Shown: positions 16,167 through 26,813 of the stretch, piece after piece
Position numbering within the stretch: the first letter of the stretch is position 1
Layout: the number at the start of each line of letters is the position of its first letter
Assembly: GCF_014645835.1 (NCBI RefSeq)
Contig: NZ_BMMM01000023.1
Coordinates: 2,490-66,489 of the forward strand
Length of the DNA stretch: 64,000 bases
Origin: Streptomyces albiflavescens
GTDB lineage: Bacteria > Actinomycetota > Actinomycetes > Streptomycetales > Streptomycetaceae
Direction of reading: 5' to 3'
Program-made: the position numbers and the translations under genes
Notes under the pieces: generated by a model
Database searches by the model: none
What the model was told of the DNA's origin: nothing
What the model saw: the letters and a program-made list of their open reading frames with translations, nothing else

Positions 16167-17807
16167 CTAGGGGACGTGTCGGCGCGCCCGCAGCGCCAGG
16201 CTCAACGCCAGGACTGTCTGCGGGTCGTCCAGGTCCGTGCCCAGCAACTCCCCGATCCGGGCGAGGCGGTTGTAGAGGGTCTGCCGGTTCAGATGCAGCT
16301 CGCGGGCCGTCTCCGCCTTGCGGCCCGCGTGGGCCAAGTACGTCTCCAGGGTGGGCAGCAGCGGTGGCTTGGAGCGGTTGTCGTGGTCGCGGAGGGGGCC
16401 GATCGCGCGGTCCACGAAGGCGGCCAGGTCCGGGTGGTCGCGAAGGCGCCACAGGAGCAGGTCGATGTCCAGGCGGCGCGCGTCGTACCACGGGCGGTCC
16501 GAGAGACCCTGTGCCGCCGCCGCTGTCTCCGCCGCGTGCCGCAGGCCCGCCGACGCGGCCGCCCAGCCGCCCGCGACCCCGACCACCACCACCGGCGGCT
16601 GCGCACCGGGCCGCTGCATGCCCGCGCGCTCGACGCCCGCGCGCAGCGCCGCCGCGACCCGGTCCGCCACGGCCGCGCGTTCGGATTCCGAGCGCAGGCC
16701 CAGGAGCAGCGGGACACGGCCCTCGACCGGACGTACGCCCAGCAGGACCGGGACTCCCACGGAGGCCAGCTCTTCGGCGACCGCGCGGGCCAGGACCGCC
16801 CAGCCGCCGCCGGGGGACAGGCCGTCGGCGAGCCGCATCACGACCGGCAGGAGCGGGCTGGAGCCGGGCTTGAAGCCGAGCACGCGGGCCTGCGCGGGCG
16901 CGTCCTCGGCCTCGATGCGGCCCTCCGCGAGGTCGGTGAGGAAGTCGCCGCGTCCGCGCGCCGCGAGCTCCTCCTCCTGGCGGGCCTGCATCAGGACGAC
17001 GGCCAGGATGCCCGCGGCCCGCTCGGCGGCGATCCGGTGCACCGGCGCGACGGAGGAGCTGACGGGCAGAAGGACCAGCCGGGCCCGTACCGAGCCGGTG
17101 CCGGGGCCGCCGCCGGGCACGTCCACGAGGGTCGTTCCGGCGGGCGGCTGCTCCTTGTGCTGGCCGCGCAGCCCCTCCCACACCTGGAGCGGATCGGCGC
17201 CCGCGGAACCGGCCCCGGCGGCGTACAGGAGCTGACCCTCCGCCGTCTCCAGGAAGACGGGGTTGCCGCTGAAGTCCGCGAGGATGCCGAGGACTTGGGG
17301 GACTCCGCCGCCGCCGAGGAGGGCTTCGGTACATCGCCGGTGCACTTCCTCGGCCTGCTGGAGCAGTGCGTAGTGGCCGTTGACGATCTCGGTGTGGATC
17401 TCCTCCGTGACCGTCACGAAGGGCACCTCGCGGTGCAGCTGCACCAGCGGGAGGCCGGCGCTGCGTGCCGTCTCCACGAGCGCCGCGGGCAGCCGGGTGA
17501 AGCGCGGCCCGAGCTCCACGACGAGCGCCGCGATGCCCCGCTCGGCGAGGGTGCGGACGAAGGCGCGCTGTTCGGCCGGGCGGGTGCCGAGGCCGTAGCC
17601 CGTGGTCAGCAGGAGTTCGCCGCCTTTGAGGAGTGAGGCGATGTTCGGGACCTCGCCCGCGTGCACCCAGCGCACGGTGCGCTGCAGCCGGTCGGCCCCC
17701 GCGAGGATTTCCGGCAGCCCGCTGCGCAGCCCGGGAAGTTCCAGCGCCCGCTGCACGGTGATTCCGGCGCCCTGGGTGTCGTAACGGCTGTCCAAACGGC
17801 TGTCCAT
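16167..17807 (-). CDS. PucR family transcriptional regulator
   Basis: A 546-residue regulator. Residues about 15-135 match the PucR N-terminal domain (ITVQRALELPGLRSGLPEILAGADRLQRTVRWVHAGE and LLLTTGYGLGTRP). A GGDEF-like divergent domain follows. The C-terminus is an HTH_30 domain: TARELHLNRQTLYNRLARIGELLG DLDDPQTVLAL, with the HLNRQTLYNRL core. Such proteins typically control nitrogen or purine catabolism or act as local activators. The ATG at 17807 is preceded by TAGCGT 7 nt upstream and no ribosome binding site, suggesting a leaderless start; the frame stays open to 17879. It converges on the glycosyltransferase gene with 12 bases between. Confidence 0.85.
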   Translation of the reverse strand: MDSRLDSRYDTQGAGITVQRALELPGLRSGLPEILAGADRLQRTVRWVHAGEVPNIASLLKGGELLLTTGYGLGTRPAEQRAFVRTLAERGIAALVVELGPRFTRLPAALVETARSAGLPLVQLHREVPFVTVTEEIHTEIVNGHYALLQQAEEVHRRCTEALLGGGGVPQVLGILADFSGNPVFLETAEGQLLYAAGAGSAGADPLQVWEGLRGQHKEQPPAGTTLVDVPGGGPGTGSVRARLVLLPVSSSVAPVHRIAAERAAGILAVVLMQARQEEELAARGRGDFLTDLAEGRIEAEDAPAQARVLGFKPGSSPLLPVVMRLADGLSPGGGWAVLARAVAEELASVGVPVLLGVRPVEGRVPLLLGLRSESERAAVADRVAAALRAGVERAGMQRPGAQPPVVVVGVAGGWAAASAGLRHAAETAAAAQGLSDRPWYDARRLDIDLLLWRLRDHPDLAAFVDRAIGPLRDHDNRSKPPLLPTLETYLAHAGRKAETARELHLNRQTLYNRLARIGELLGTDLDDPQTVLALSLALRARRHVP

Positions 17808-18114
17808 GCAGCGGACGCTACCCGCGGTCGCGTTCGCGGGACATCTCCGACCGGTTACGGGAGTCGGCACGGGCGGCATGGGCGCGACGTTGCGTCGCCC
17901 CCACCCCGAAATTGCGCGACCTCGTGTCTGTTGTGGCGTTCGTCACCACCCCGCCACACTGTCGTATCCGCAGGGAAACAGCGAATGATCTTCGGATTTC
18001 GTTGAATCGGCAGGCCTGGGCAATCGGCAGGCCTGGACAAGCGGCGGGCATGGACAAGCGGCGGGCATGGACGACGTCGTGCCGGCCGTCCGACCGGTCA
18101 CCACGTAGCCCGAT
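17808..18114. other. Intergenic stretch with leaderless promoter and 17-bp repeats
   Basis: No gene is visible. TAGCGT at 17815-17820 (minus strand) is the probable -10 of the PucR gene. Bases 18005-18072 are four tandem 17-bp units: two of type AATCGGCAGGCCTGGAC, then two of type AAGCGGCGGGCATGGAC. Confidence 0.6.
18005..18072. repeat. 17-bp tandem repeat, 4 copies
   Basis: Units start at 18005, 18022, 18039 and 18056. The first pair and the second pair are each near-identical, and the pairs differ from each other at about four positions. They sit 40 bases beyond the stop of the BBE flavoprotein gene. Confidence 0.8.
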
Positions 18115-19497
18115 TCAGGTCGGCTTGATGTTGTGGTTGAAGCGGAAGACGTTGTCCGGGTCGTACTCGGCCTTCACGGCGGAAAGGCGCCGAAGGTTCT
18201 CGGCGCCGAGGCCGGCCACGACCCGGTCGCCGCCTTCGTCTCCGATGAAGTTGAGGTACACCGCTCCGGTGCTCCAGGGCCGGACCTCGGCGCGGACCCT
18301 CTTGACCCACTGGATGCACCGCTCGTCGTCGGCCGGGTCCTCCCAGACCCCGAAGGGGTGCACGGCCCAGGGCGCGTCCCGGTAGGGCACCGGGAACCGG
18401 GCCGGGCCCGAGGCGATCGCGCCGCCCTCGGGGAACAGCACATGCTGGGTTCCCGTGGGCACGGGCACGGAATCGCCAAGCTCGCAGAAGACGTCCACGA
18501 GGTCGTCGGGCAGGCCGGTCATGAACTCCGCCGACCAGTAGTTCCGCATACCGGGCGGGTCGTCGAGCATGCACTGGAGGTCGGCGTAGGGGATGGCGGC
18601 GAGGATCTCGGCCTCGTGCTCCAGCGCCACCAGCGGCTGGGCGAGTTTGCGCAGGGCCTCCTCGCCGCCGACATACGTGAGGAGAGCGAGGACCAGCCGC
18701 TTCCCGACCATGTGCTCCGGGACGAATTCCTCGGGCGGGCCTGTCGTATACATGACGGCGCCGCTCACCTCCGACGAACCGTTCTCGATGACCTCGCGGT
18801 AGATGCGGAGCACGTCCGGGCCGGCATCCGGCTGGTACATCAGCAGGGCGAACGAGATCTCGGGAAGCGGGTGCAGCTTCAGGGTCAGCGCGGTCGCGAC
18901 ACCGAAGTTCCCGCCGCCGCCGTGCAGCGCCCAGAACAGCTCGGGGTTCTCACGGTCGGTGGCCAGAACCGTCGAGCCGTCGGACGTCACCAGCTCGACG
19001 CCGAGCAGGTTGTCGACGGCGAGGCCGAACGTCCGGTCGAGCCAGCCGTTCCCTCCGCCGAGTACGAAGCCGCCGACGCCGGTGGTCGAGACGCGGCCGC
19101 CGGTGGTCGCCAGGCCGTACGGCTGGGTGGCGCGGTCGAGGTGGCTCATGACGGCCCCGCCCTCGATCCGTACCGTCTCGGAACCGGGATGGACCGTCAC
19201 CGTGTGCATCCGTCGCAGGTCGATGACCAGGCCGTTGTCGTTGAGCGACATGCCCGACACACTGTGGCCGCCGCCGCGCACCGCGATCTTCAGGTCAAGC
19301 TCGCGCGCGAAGCGCACCGAACGGACCACATCGGCCTCGCCCTCGCACTGCGCGATCACGGCGGGGCGTCGGTCGATCATCGCGTTGAAGATCGTCCGAG
19401 CCTCGTCGTACCCCGGATCGTCCGGGGCGAACACGTCGCCGACCAGATCCGCGCGGAGCGCGGCGAGCGCCGCACCCGCCTTCGAAAGGGGAGCCAT
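18115..19497 (-). CDS. FAD-binding oxidoreductase with BBE domain
   Basis: A 460-residue flavoenzyme of the berberine-bridge/PCMH type. RGGGHSVSG near residue 74 carries the histidine that usually binds FAD covalently. GGRVSTTGVGGFVLGGGNGWLDRTFGL is the second FAD loop. ALHGGGGNFGVATALTL follows, and the C-terminus YDPDNVFRFNHNI is the BBE domain. In bicovalent members a cysteine sits where this protein has RVS, so FAD is probably held through His only. Substrates in the family range from alkaloids to sugars and polyketides; none can be assigned. The ATG at 19497 has an AAAGGGGGC ribosome binding site. Confidence 0.87.
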   Translation of the reverse strand: MAPLSKAGAALAALRADLVGDVFAPDDPGYDEARTIFNAMIDRRPAVIAQCEGEADVVRSVRFARELDLKIAVRGGGHSVSGMSLNDNGLVIDLRRMHTVTVHPGSETVRIEGGAVMSHLDRATQPYGLATTGGRVSTTGVGGFVLGGGNGWLDRTFGLAVDNLLGVELVTSDGSTVLATDRENPELFWALHGGGGNFGVATALTLKLHPLPEISFALLMYQPDAGPDVLRIYREVIENGSSEVSGAVMYTTGPPEEFVPEHMVGKRLVLALLTYVGGEEALRKLAQPLVALEHEAEILAAIPYADLQCMLDDPPGMRNYWSAEFMTGLPDDLVDVFCELGDSVPVPTGTQHVLFPEGGAIASGPARFPVPYRDAPWAVHPFGVWEDPADDERCIQWVKRVRAEVRPWSTGAVYLNFIGDEGGDRVVAGLGAENLRRLSAVKAEYDPDNVFRFNHNIKPT

Positions 19498-19601
19498 GGA
19501 AGCCGCCCCCTTTCAGCAGGGGACAGGACCTGTTTTCAGCGTAGGCGGTCTTCTGGACGGACGCCGTGCCAAGCCGTGGGTCGTCCATGGCCGGTCGCGC
19601 G

Positions 19602-19633
19602 GTTCCCCGCGCCCCTCACGGGGCGCGGGGAAC
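19602..19633. terminator. Perfect 14-bp hairpin terminator
   Basis: GTTCCCCGCGCCCC at 19602-19615 pairs perfectly with 19620-19633 across a TCAC loop. It lies downstream of the minus-strand GH15 gene. This sequence type is a very common Streptomyces terminator/repeat; a degraded copy occurs near 56137-56157. Confidence 0.75.
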
Positions 19634-19646
19634 GATCACGCGCCGT

Positions 19647-19698
19647 CAGCCGCCGTACGCGCCGCTCGCCGTCAGCCGCCGTACGCGCCGCTCGCCGT
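19647..19698. repeat. 26-bp tandem duplication across the GH15 stop codon
   Basis: CAGCCGCCGTACGCGCCGCT plus six bases is repeated exactly at 19647-19672 and 19673-19698. On the minus strand the first-read copy encodes LTASGAYGG and the second begins with the stop. Confidence 0.85.
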
Positions 19699-21498
19699 CA
19701 GCCGCAGTGCCGTGTCGATCAAGGGCACGTGGCTGAACGCCTGAGGGAAGTTACCGACCTGGCGCTGCAGCCGCGGGTCCCACTCCTCGGCCAGCAGACC
19801 GAGGTCATTGCGGAGCGCCAGCAGCTTCTCGAACAGCTTGCGGGCCTCGTCCACGCGGCCGATCATCGCGAGGTCGTCCGCCATCCAGAACGAGCACGCG
19901 AGGAAGGCGCCCTCGTCGCCCTCCAGACCGTCCACGCCCGCTTTCTCACCGATGGTCGGGTAGCGCAGGATGAAGCCGTCCGGGGTGGACAGCTCGCGCT
20001 GGATCGCCTCGATGGTGCCGATCACGCGCTTGTCGTCCGGGGGCAGGAAGCCCATCTGCGGGATGAGGAGCAGCGAGGCGTCCAGCTCCTTGGAGCCGTA
20101 CGACTGCGTGAACGTGTTGCGCTCCCTGTCGTAGCCCTTCTCGCAGACGTCCCGGTGGATGTCGTCGCGCAGCTCGCGCCACTTCTCCAGCGGGCCGTCC
20201 GCGTCACCGGACTCGATGAGCTTGATCGTGCGGTCGACGGCGACCCAGGCCATCACCTTGGAGTGCACGAAGTGGCGGCGCGGGCCGCGGACCTCCCAGA
20301 TGCCCTCGTCCGGCTGGTCCCAGTGGTCCTCCAGGTAGCGGATCAGCTTCAACTGGAGGAGCGAGGCGTAGTCGTTGCGCGACAGGCCGGTCATGTGGGC
20401 GAGGTGCAGGGCCTCGGTGACCTCGCCGTACACATCCAGCTGGAGCTGGTGCGCGGCGCCGTTCCCGACGCGCACGGGAGTGGAATTCTCGTATCCGGGC
20501 AGCCAGTCGAGCTCCGCCTCGCCCAACTCCCGTTCGCCCGCGATGCCGTACATGATCTGCAGGTTCTCCGGGTCGCCCGCGACGGCGCGCAGCAGCCACT
20601 CGCGCCAGGCGCGGGCCTCCTCGCGGTAGCCGGTGCGCAGCAGCGAGGAGAGGGTGATCGCTGCGTCGCGCAGCCAGGTGTAGCGGTAGTCCCAGTTGCG
20701 TACGCCGCCGATCTCCTCCGGCAGCGAGGTCGTCGGGGCGGCGACAATGCCGCCCGTGGGCGCGTACGTCAGGGCCTTCAGCGTGATCAGCGAGCGGACG
20801 ACGGCCTCGCGGTAGGGGCCGTGATACGTGCACTGCTCGACCCACTCGCGCCAGAAGTCCTCCGTGGCCTCCAACGACTGCTCCGGCTCGGGCAGCGCGG
20901 GCGGCTCCTTGTGCGAGGGCTCCCACGAGATGGTGAAGGCGAGACGGTCACCGGGCGCCACCGTGAAGTCGGCGTACGTGGTCAGCGCCTTGCCGTAGGT
21001 CTCGCAGGCGGTGTCGAACCACACCGAGTCGGGCCCTGCGACGGCGACCGTCCGCCCCTCGTGCTTGTGCACCCAGGGCACCACGCGGCCGTACGAGAAA
21101 CGCATGCGCAGCGCGGAGCGCATCGGCACCCGGCCGGTGACGCCCTCGACGATCCGGATCAGCTGCGGCGCGCCATCACGCGGGGGCATGAAATCGGTCA
21201 CTCGGACCGTGCCGCGCGGGGTGTCGTACTCGGATTCGAGGATCAGCGAGTCGCCGCGGTACCTGCGGCGTGCCGCGGACGGCGGTTCGGCGTCGGCCGC
21301 GTGCGCCGGGCCGAGCCGCCAGAATCCGTGTTCCTCCGTGCCGAGCAGCCCAGCGAAGATGGCATGGGAGTCGAAGCGGGGCAGGCACAGCCAGTCGACT
21401 GTGCCGTCCCGGCAGACCAGTGCGGCTGTCTGCATGTCTCCAATGAGTGCGTAGTCCTCGATGCGCCCGGCCACGTGCATCTCCAGTCGAACGGCCAC
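19672..21498 (-). CDS. Glycoside hydrolase family 15 (glucoamylase/trehalase-like)
   Basis: A 608-residue protein with the two-domain GH15 architecture. The N-terminal beta domain starts GRIEDYALIGDMQTAALVCRDGTVDWLCLPRFDS. The catalytic (alpha/alpha)6 barrel has GGVRNWDYRYTWLRDAAITL near residue 265, LPGYENSTPVRVGNGAAHQLQLDVYGE, and GNFPQAFSHVPLIDTALRL near the end. The catalytic acid Glu residues of GH15 correspond to the PGYE and LLAEEWD regions. It probably hydrolyses alpha-linked glucosides or trehalose in the cytoplasm; there is no signal peptide. The start is ambiguous: GTG at 21498 has a GGGGGCGAC stretch upstream, while ATG at 21480 begins closer to the conserved domain. Confidence 0.9.
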   Translation of the reverse strand: MAVRLEMHVAGRIEDYALIGDMQTAALVCRDGTVDWLCLPRFDSHAIFAGLLGTEEHGFWRLGPAHAADAEPPSAARRRYRGDSLILESEYDTPRGTVRVTDFMPPRDGAPQLIRIVEGVTGRVPMRSALRMRFSYGRVVPWVHKHEGRTVAVAGPDSVWFDTACETYGKALTTYADFTVAPGDRLAFTISWEPSHKEPPALPEPEQSLEATEDFWREWVEQCTYHGPYREAVVRSLITLKALTYAPTGGIVAAPTTSLPEEIGGVRNWDYRYTWLRDAAITLSSLLRTGYREEARAWREWLLRAVAGDPENLQIMYGIAGERELGEAELDWLPGYENSTPVRVGNGAAHQLQLDVYGEVTEALHLAHMTGLSRNDYASLLQLKLIRYLEDHWDQPDEGIWEVRGPRRHFVHSKVMAWVAVDRTIKLIESGDADGPLEKWRELRDDIHRDVCEKGYDRERNTFTQSYGSKELDASLLLIPQMGFLPPDDKRVIGTIEAIQRELSTPDGFILRYPTIGEKAGVDGLEGDEGAFLACSFWMADDLAMIGRVDEARKLFEKLLALRNDLGLLAEEWDPRLQRQVGNFPQAFSHVPLIDTALRLTASGAYGG

Positions 21499-21987
21499 GT
21501 CGCCCCCGGGGGGCGGTCGCTCTGCGGTCAGGGAACGTTGTAATGCGGAACGTCGGTTGATGGGGAACGTCAGTTGTGCGGAACGATGGTCATGTGTCGC
21601 TGCGAAACGTCAACTCTTGGTTCGATTGTCGTTGCGATTGTCGTTTCGAAACGAACTGACGAGCTCTCGTTGTTCCGGGGTACGGGCGGGGATGGTGCCG
21701 TGTGCCGGCCGGGCTCGGCAGCGAGTGTCCGAGCAGGATACGACGCACGTGGAAGATCCGCGTGCCGCTCCCGTCAACCCGGGTGGGCCGATCGAGTGAG
21801 CACCGTGTGAGGTCTGTGCCCACGTGTGTGCGGAGCGTGGCCGGAAGCGGCCTCGTCCCGTCGCTGATACCCTGGTAGCCCGTGGACCGGTGGGCAAGAA
21901 ACCCCCGAACCGCAGCGACGGCGCCTCCGGAAATCTCCGGACACCACGCCGGTACGCACCCCAGACCGCGACCACGGGAGCCCCCTC
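21499..21987. other. Upstream region of pyrG and GH15 genes
   Basis: A 489-base stretch without a gene. Near the GH15 start are four GGAACGT-like repeats (21534-21585). A perfect 14-base palindrome, TCGTTTCGAAACGA, lies at 21641-21654 and could be an operator. A TACCCT -10-like hexamer lies at 21868-21873, about 115 bases before pyrG, with no strong -35. The ribosome binding site GGGAG is at 21976-21980. Confidence 0.5.
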
Positions 21988-23661
<1,674 letters not shown>

Positions 23662-23789
23662 CACAAGGGTTGTACGGTGGCCGGGGTGCGCGTCTTCGAG
23701 GTGCGTGCCCCGGTCTTCGTCGCAGCCTCGCTGTGGCCGATTTCTTTCGGCCGTGACCGGATCTTTTGTACGTGTGGGAAGGACAGACC

Positions 23790-24416
23790 ATGACGCTCAA
23801 GGACACCGCCGAGGAGTGGGAGGTCCGGGCGACCGAGACCCCCTTCAAGGGCAACAAGACCTCGGTGCGCACCGACGACGTGGTCATGCCCGACGGATCG
23901 GTCGCCCGCCGCGACTACCAGGTCCACCCCGGCTCCGTGGCCGTCCTCGCCCTCGACGACGAGGGGCGTGTGCTGGTCATCCGCCAGTACCGCCACCCTG
24001 TACGCCACAAGCTCTGGGAGATCCCCGCGGGCCTGCTCGACATCCCGGGCGAGAACCCGCTGCACGCCGCCCAGCGCGAGCTCTACGAAGAGGCGCACGT
24101 CAAGGCCGAGGACTGGCGCGTGCTGACCGACGTCTACACGACGCCGGGCGGCTGCGACGAGGCTGTGCGCATCTTCCTCGCCCGCGACCTCTCCGAAGCC
24201 GAGGGGCAGCGCTTCGAGGTGGAGGACGAAGAGGCCGACATGGAGCTGGCCCGGGTCTCCGTCGACGAGCTCGTACAGGGCGTGCTCGCCGGTGACCTGC
24301 ACAACAACTGCCTCGTCGTCGGTGTCCTTTCGCTGGTCGCCGCGCGGCACGGCGACGGCCTCGACGCTCTGCGCCCGGCGGAGGCGCCGTGGCCCGCGCG
24401 GCCCTTCGAGGTCTGA
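23790..24416 (+). CDS. Nudix hydrolase (ADP-ribose pyrophosphatase-like)
   Basis: A 208-residue Nudix protein. The box begins at GLLDIPGENPLHAAQRELYEE, containing the REUXEE core that binds Mg2+; KLWEIPAG just before it is the typical lead-in of ADP-ribose pyrophosphatases of the NudF type. It probably cleaves ADP-ribose or a related sugar nucleotide to AMP and a sugar phosphate. The ATG at 23790 follows AAGGA with 6 nt spacing; earlier in-frame starts lie before this site. It follows pyrG on the same strand, an arrangement I recall from other Streptomyces. Confidence 0.88.
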   Translation: MTLKDTAEEWEVRATETPFKGNKTSVRTDDVVMPDGSVARRDYQVHPGSVAVLALDDEGRVLVIRQYRHPVRHKLWEIPAGLLDIPGENPLHAAQRELYEEAHVKAEDWRVLTDVYTTPGGCDEAVRIFLARDLSEAEGQRFEVEDEEADMELARVSVDELVQGVLAGDLHNNCLVVGVLSLVAARHGDGLDALRPAEAPWPARPFEV

Positions 24417-24518
24417 CCCACCTCGGACGCCACCCCGACGCCATCAGTCCTACGATCGCCTGATCCGATCGGGGGACGTGCCCGCCGCGCTCCTCCCAGA
24501 TCGTCGCAGAGCGTGAAC

Positions 24519-24524
24519 TAGGCT
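24519..24524 (+). promoter_or_regulatory. Candidate -10 element
   Basis: TAGGCT lies 64 bases before the GTG at 24588. No clear -35 is visible. The following leader contains the GGGAG ribosome binding site at 24575-24579. Confidence 0.3.
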
Positions 24525-24587
24525 CTGGAAACGCCCGAACCGGAGTCCCGGCGGGCCCCAGCGTGCAGTGGGACGGGAGCGTGGCCC

Positions 24588-26669
24588 GTGGCGGATCAGG
24601 CGGTGGACAACGGCGGCACGAAGGTGTCGGCCAAGGGGCAGCGCCCGGCTGCCGGGTCCGCTCCTACGGTGGGTCAGTTCCTCGGCCGTACAAGAGAGTT
24701 GAAGGAACTCCGGGCCGACATCGAGCGCGCGGGCCTGGACACCCTCTCCGGCAGGAAGGCGCCACGCGCGCGCGTGCTTCTCATCGCGGGCAAGCCGGGC
24801 TGGGGCCGCACCGCGCTCGCCGAGGAGCTCGTACGGCAGGTTGCCGAGAGTTACCCCGACGGTGTGCTGCGCGCCCGGCTCACCGAGCCCGACGGTACCC
24901 GGGTGCCCACCGAACGCACCGCACGGGAGCTCCTCTCAGCCCTGCAGCGGCCCGCACCGCCCGGGGCCGCCGCCGACGACCTGAGCGAGGCGGTGCGCGA
25001 GGCCCTCGCCCCCCGTCGTGTGTTGCTCCTGCTCGACGACGCGGCCGACGCCGAGCAGGTCGACGCGCTGCTGCCCGACACCCCTCAGTGCCTGGTCGTC
25101 GCCGTCTCCGGAGGCCCCCTCACCGGCATCGCGGACGTTCGCCCCTGCACCCTGGGCGGTCTGGACACCAAGTCCGCCCTGGAACTCCTCGACCGCTTCA
25201 CCGGCTCGGTGCGCATCACCGTCGACCCGCTCGCCGCGGAGGGCCTGGTGGAGCTGTGCGCGGGCCAGCCCGCCGCCCTGATGCTCGCGGGCGGCTGGCT
25301 CGCGGCCCGCCCGCAGTCGGCTGTCGCCGACCTCACCAAGCATCTGCGCAGCGACGGCGAGGAGGGCTCGCCGCTGGCCCGTGTCTTCCGGCTCAGCTAC
25401 GCCTCACTGCCGAGCACCGCCGCGCGGATACTGCGACTGCTCTCGCTGGCCCCCGCCGGCCTCGTCGATCCGCACACCGCGTCCGCGCTGGCCGGCTGCT
25501 CGGTGAGCACCGCGCACACGGCGCTGGACGACTTCGCCGCGCTCGGTCTGATCCGGTCCGTCGAGTCCCCGCTGCCCCAGTACGAGGTGCCCGGCTGTCT
25601 GCAGCCGCTGCTGCGCGTGCTCGCCGAGACCCACGACCGCCCGGCCGAGCTGCAGCTGGCCCGCGCCCGGATGCTGGAGCGGACCGTACGGCTGCTGGTG
25701 TCCTGCCGCGCCATCACCGAGACCGACAGCTCGCCCGCCCGCGAGAAGCTCGCCGGCATGCCGCGCGCCCTGCGCTTCCCGAATCCCGCGGCCGCCGCCG
25801 ACTGGCTGCGCATCCGGCAGCCCGCACTGCTGGCCTCCGCCCGGCTCGCCGTCGCCGACGGCGAGCTGGACACGCTGGCGCGCCGGCTCATGGCCGCGCT
25901 GGTGAGGGCGATGGTGGCGCACGTCGGCACCCGGGCGGCGGCGCCCGAGCTGTACGGCATCCACCGGCTCGTCCTGGACGTCGCCGAGCGCCGGAACCTG
26001 CCCCGCGAGAAGGCCGCGGCCCTGCTGAACCTCGCGGACCTGGACGCGCAGACCGGACGTACGAGCGAGGCGCTGGCCCGCTACCGGGCCGCCCTGGACG
26101 CCGGGCGCGAAGCACATGACCCGTATGCGACCGGCCGCGCGATGGAATCCGTAGGCGGCGCCCACCAGGAGCTGGGGGACTACGACCGGGCCGCCGACTG
26201 GTACGGCAGAGCGCTCGCTCAGCGGCTCGCCCGCGACGAGCGGGTGGACGCGGCCCGCCTGTACGGCCGTATCGCCACCGCGCACACCTACGCGGGCCGC
26301 TACGGCGAGGCGCTGCGCAACTGGCGCGCCGCCGTCAGCGGTCACCGCAAGAACGGTGATGTGGCAGCCCAGGCCCGGGCGTTGAGCGAGCTGGCGCGGG
26401 TCCAGGAGTACGCGGGGCGGCCCGAGGAGTCGCTGCGCACCTGCCAGGAGGCGGTCGAGTGGGCACGCCGCGCCGACGAGGTACGGCTGCAGGCCGCACT
26501 GCAGCTCAGGCTGGCCGACACCCTGGAGCGGCTCGGCGACCCGGCGGCCGCCCGGCTGCATCGCGGCGCGGCCGAGCGAATGCTGGGTGATGAGCTCCCT
26601 AAGACCGCTACGGCCAGGGAACAAGACGCTAACACCTACGAAATCCGCAGTGCATCCGCAGAAGATTGA
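24588..26669 (+). CDS. NB-ARC-like ATPase with C-terminal TPR repeats
   Basis: A 693-residue protein. Residues about 30-60 (FLGRTRELKELRADI) open a STAND/AAA-type ATPase module. Its P-loop reads GKPGWGRTALAEELV, with Arg where Walker A normally has Lys. Walker B is RVLLLLDDAADAEQVDALLP. A winged-helix-like region follows (VFRLSYASLPSTAARILRLLSLAPAG). From about residue 440 to the end are tetratricopeptide repeats such as ALARYRAALDAGREAHDPYATGRAMESVGGAHQ (core YRAAL, GGAHQELGDY, ADWYGRAL). The set is that of SARP/AfsR-type regulators without their DNA-binding domain. The function is unknown; a signalling switch is inferred. The GTG at 24588 has GGGAG at 8 nt. Confidence 0.8.
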   Translation: MADQAVDNGGTKVSAKGQRPAAGSAPTVGQFLGRTRELKELRADIERAGLDTLSGRKAPRARVLLIAGKPGWGRTALAEELVRQVAESYPDGVLRARLTEPDGTRVPTERTARELLSALQRPAPPGAAADDLSEAVREALAPRRVLLLLDDAADAEQVDALLPDTPQCLVVAVSGGPLTGIADVRPCTLGGLDTKSALELLDRFTGSVRITVDPLAAEGLVELCAGQPAALMLAGGWLAARPQSAVADLTKHLRSDGEEGSPLARVFRLSYASLPSTAARILRLLSLAPAGLVDPHTASALAGCSVSTAHTALDDFAALGLIRSVESPLPQYEVPGCLQPLLRVLAETHDRPAELQLARARMLERTVRLLVSCRAITETDSSPAREKLAGMPRALRFPNPAAAADWLRIRQPALLASARLAVADGELDTLARRLMAALVRAMVAHVGTRAAAPELYGIHRLVLDVAERRNLPREKAAALLNLADLDAQTGRTSEALARYRAALDAGREAHDPYATGRAMESVGGAHQELGDYDRAADWYGRALAQRLARDERVDAARLYGRIATAHTYAGRYGEALRNWRAAVSGHRKNGDVAAQARALSELARVQEYAGRPEESLRTCQEAVEWARRADEVRLQAALQLRLADTLERLGDPAAARLHRGAAERMLGDELPKTATAREQDANTYEIRSASAED

Positions 26670-26813
26670 TGCAATGAAAGGCTAGACAGAGAGAACGCCT
26701 TCATTAAACTGGCTCTGCCGCACCTTCTCCCGCGGTGTCTCCCGATGTGCCCCCGCACATGTGGGTATGTCTTGTAATGCACCACATCCCCTGAGCCAAG
26801 GACCGTGATCGAC

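Noticed and set aside
18133..21543. An 1136-codon plus-strand open frame opposite the flavoprotein and GH15 genes
   Set aside because: It is antisense to two well-supported genes. Its composition is the Arg/Gly/Ala/His-rich shadow typical of high-GC antisense frames, with no domain and no start signals.
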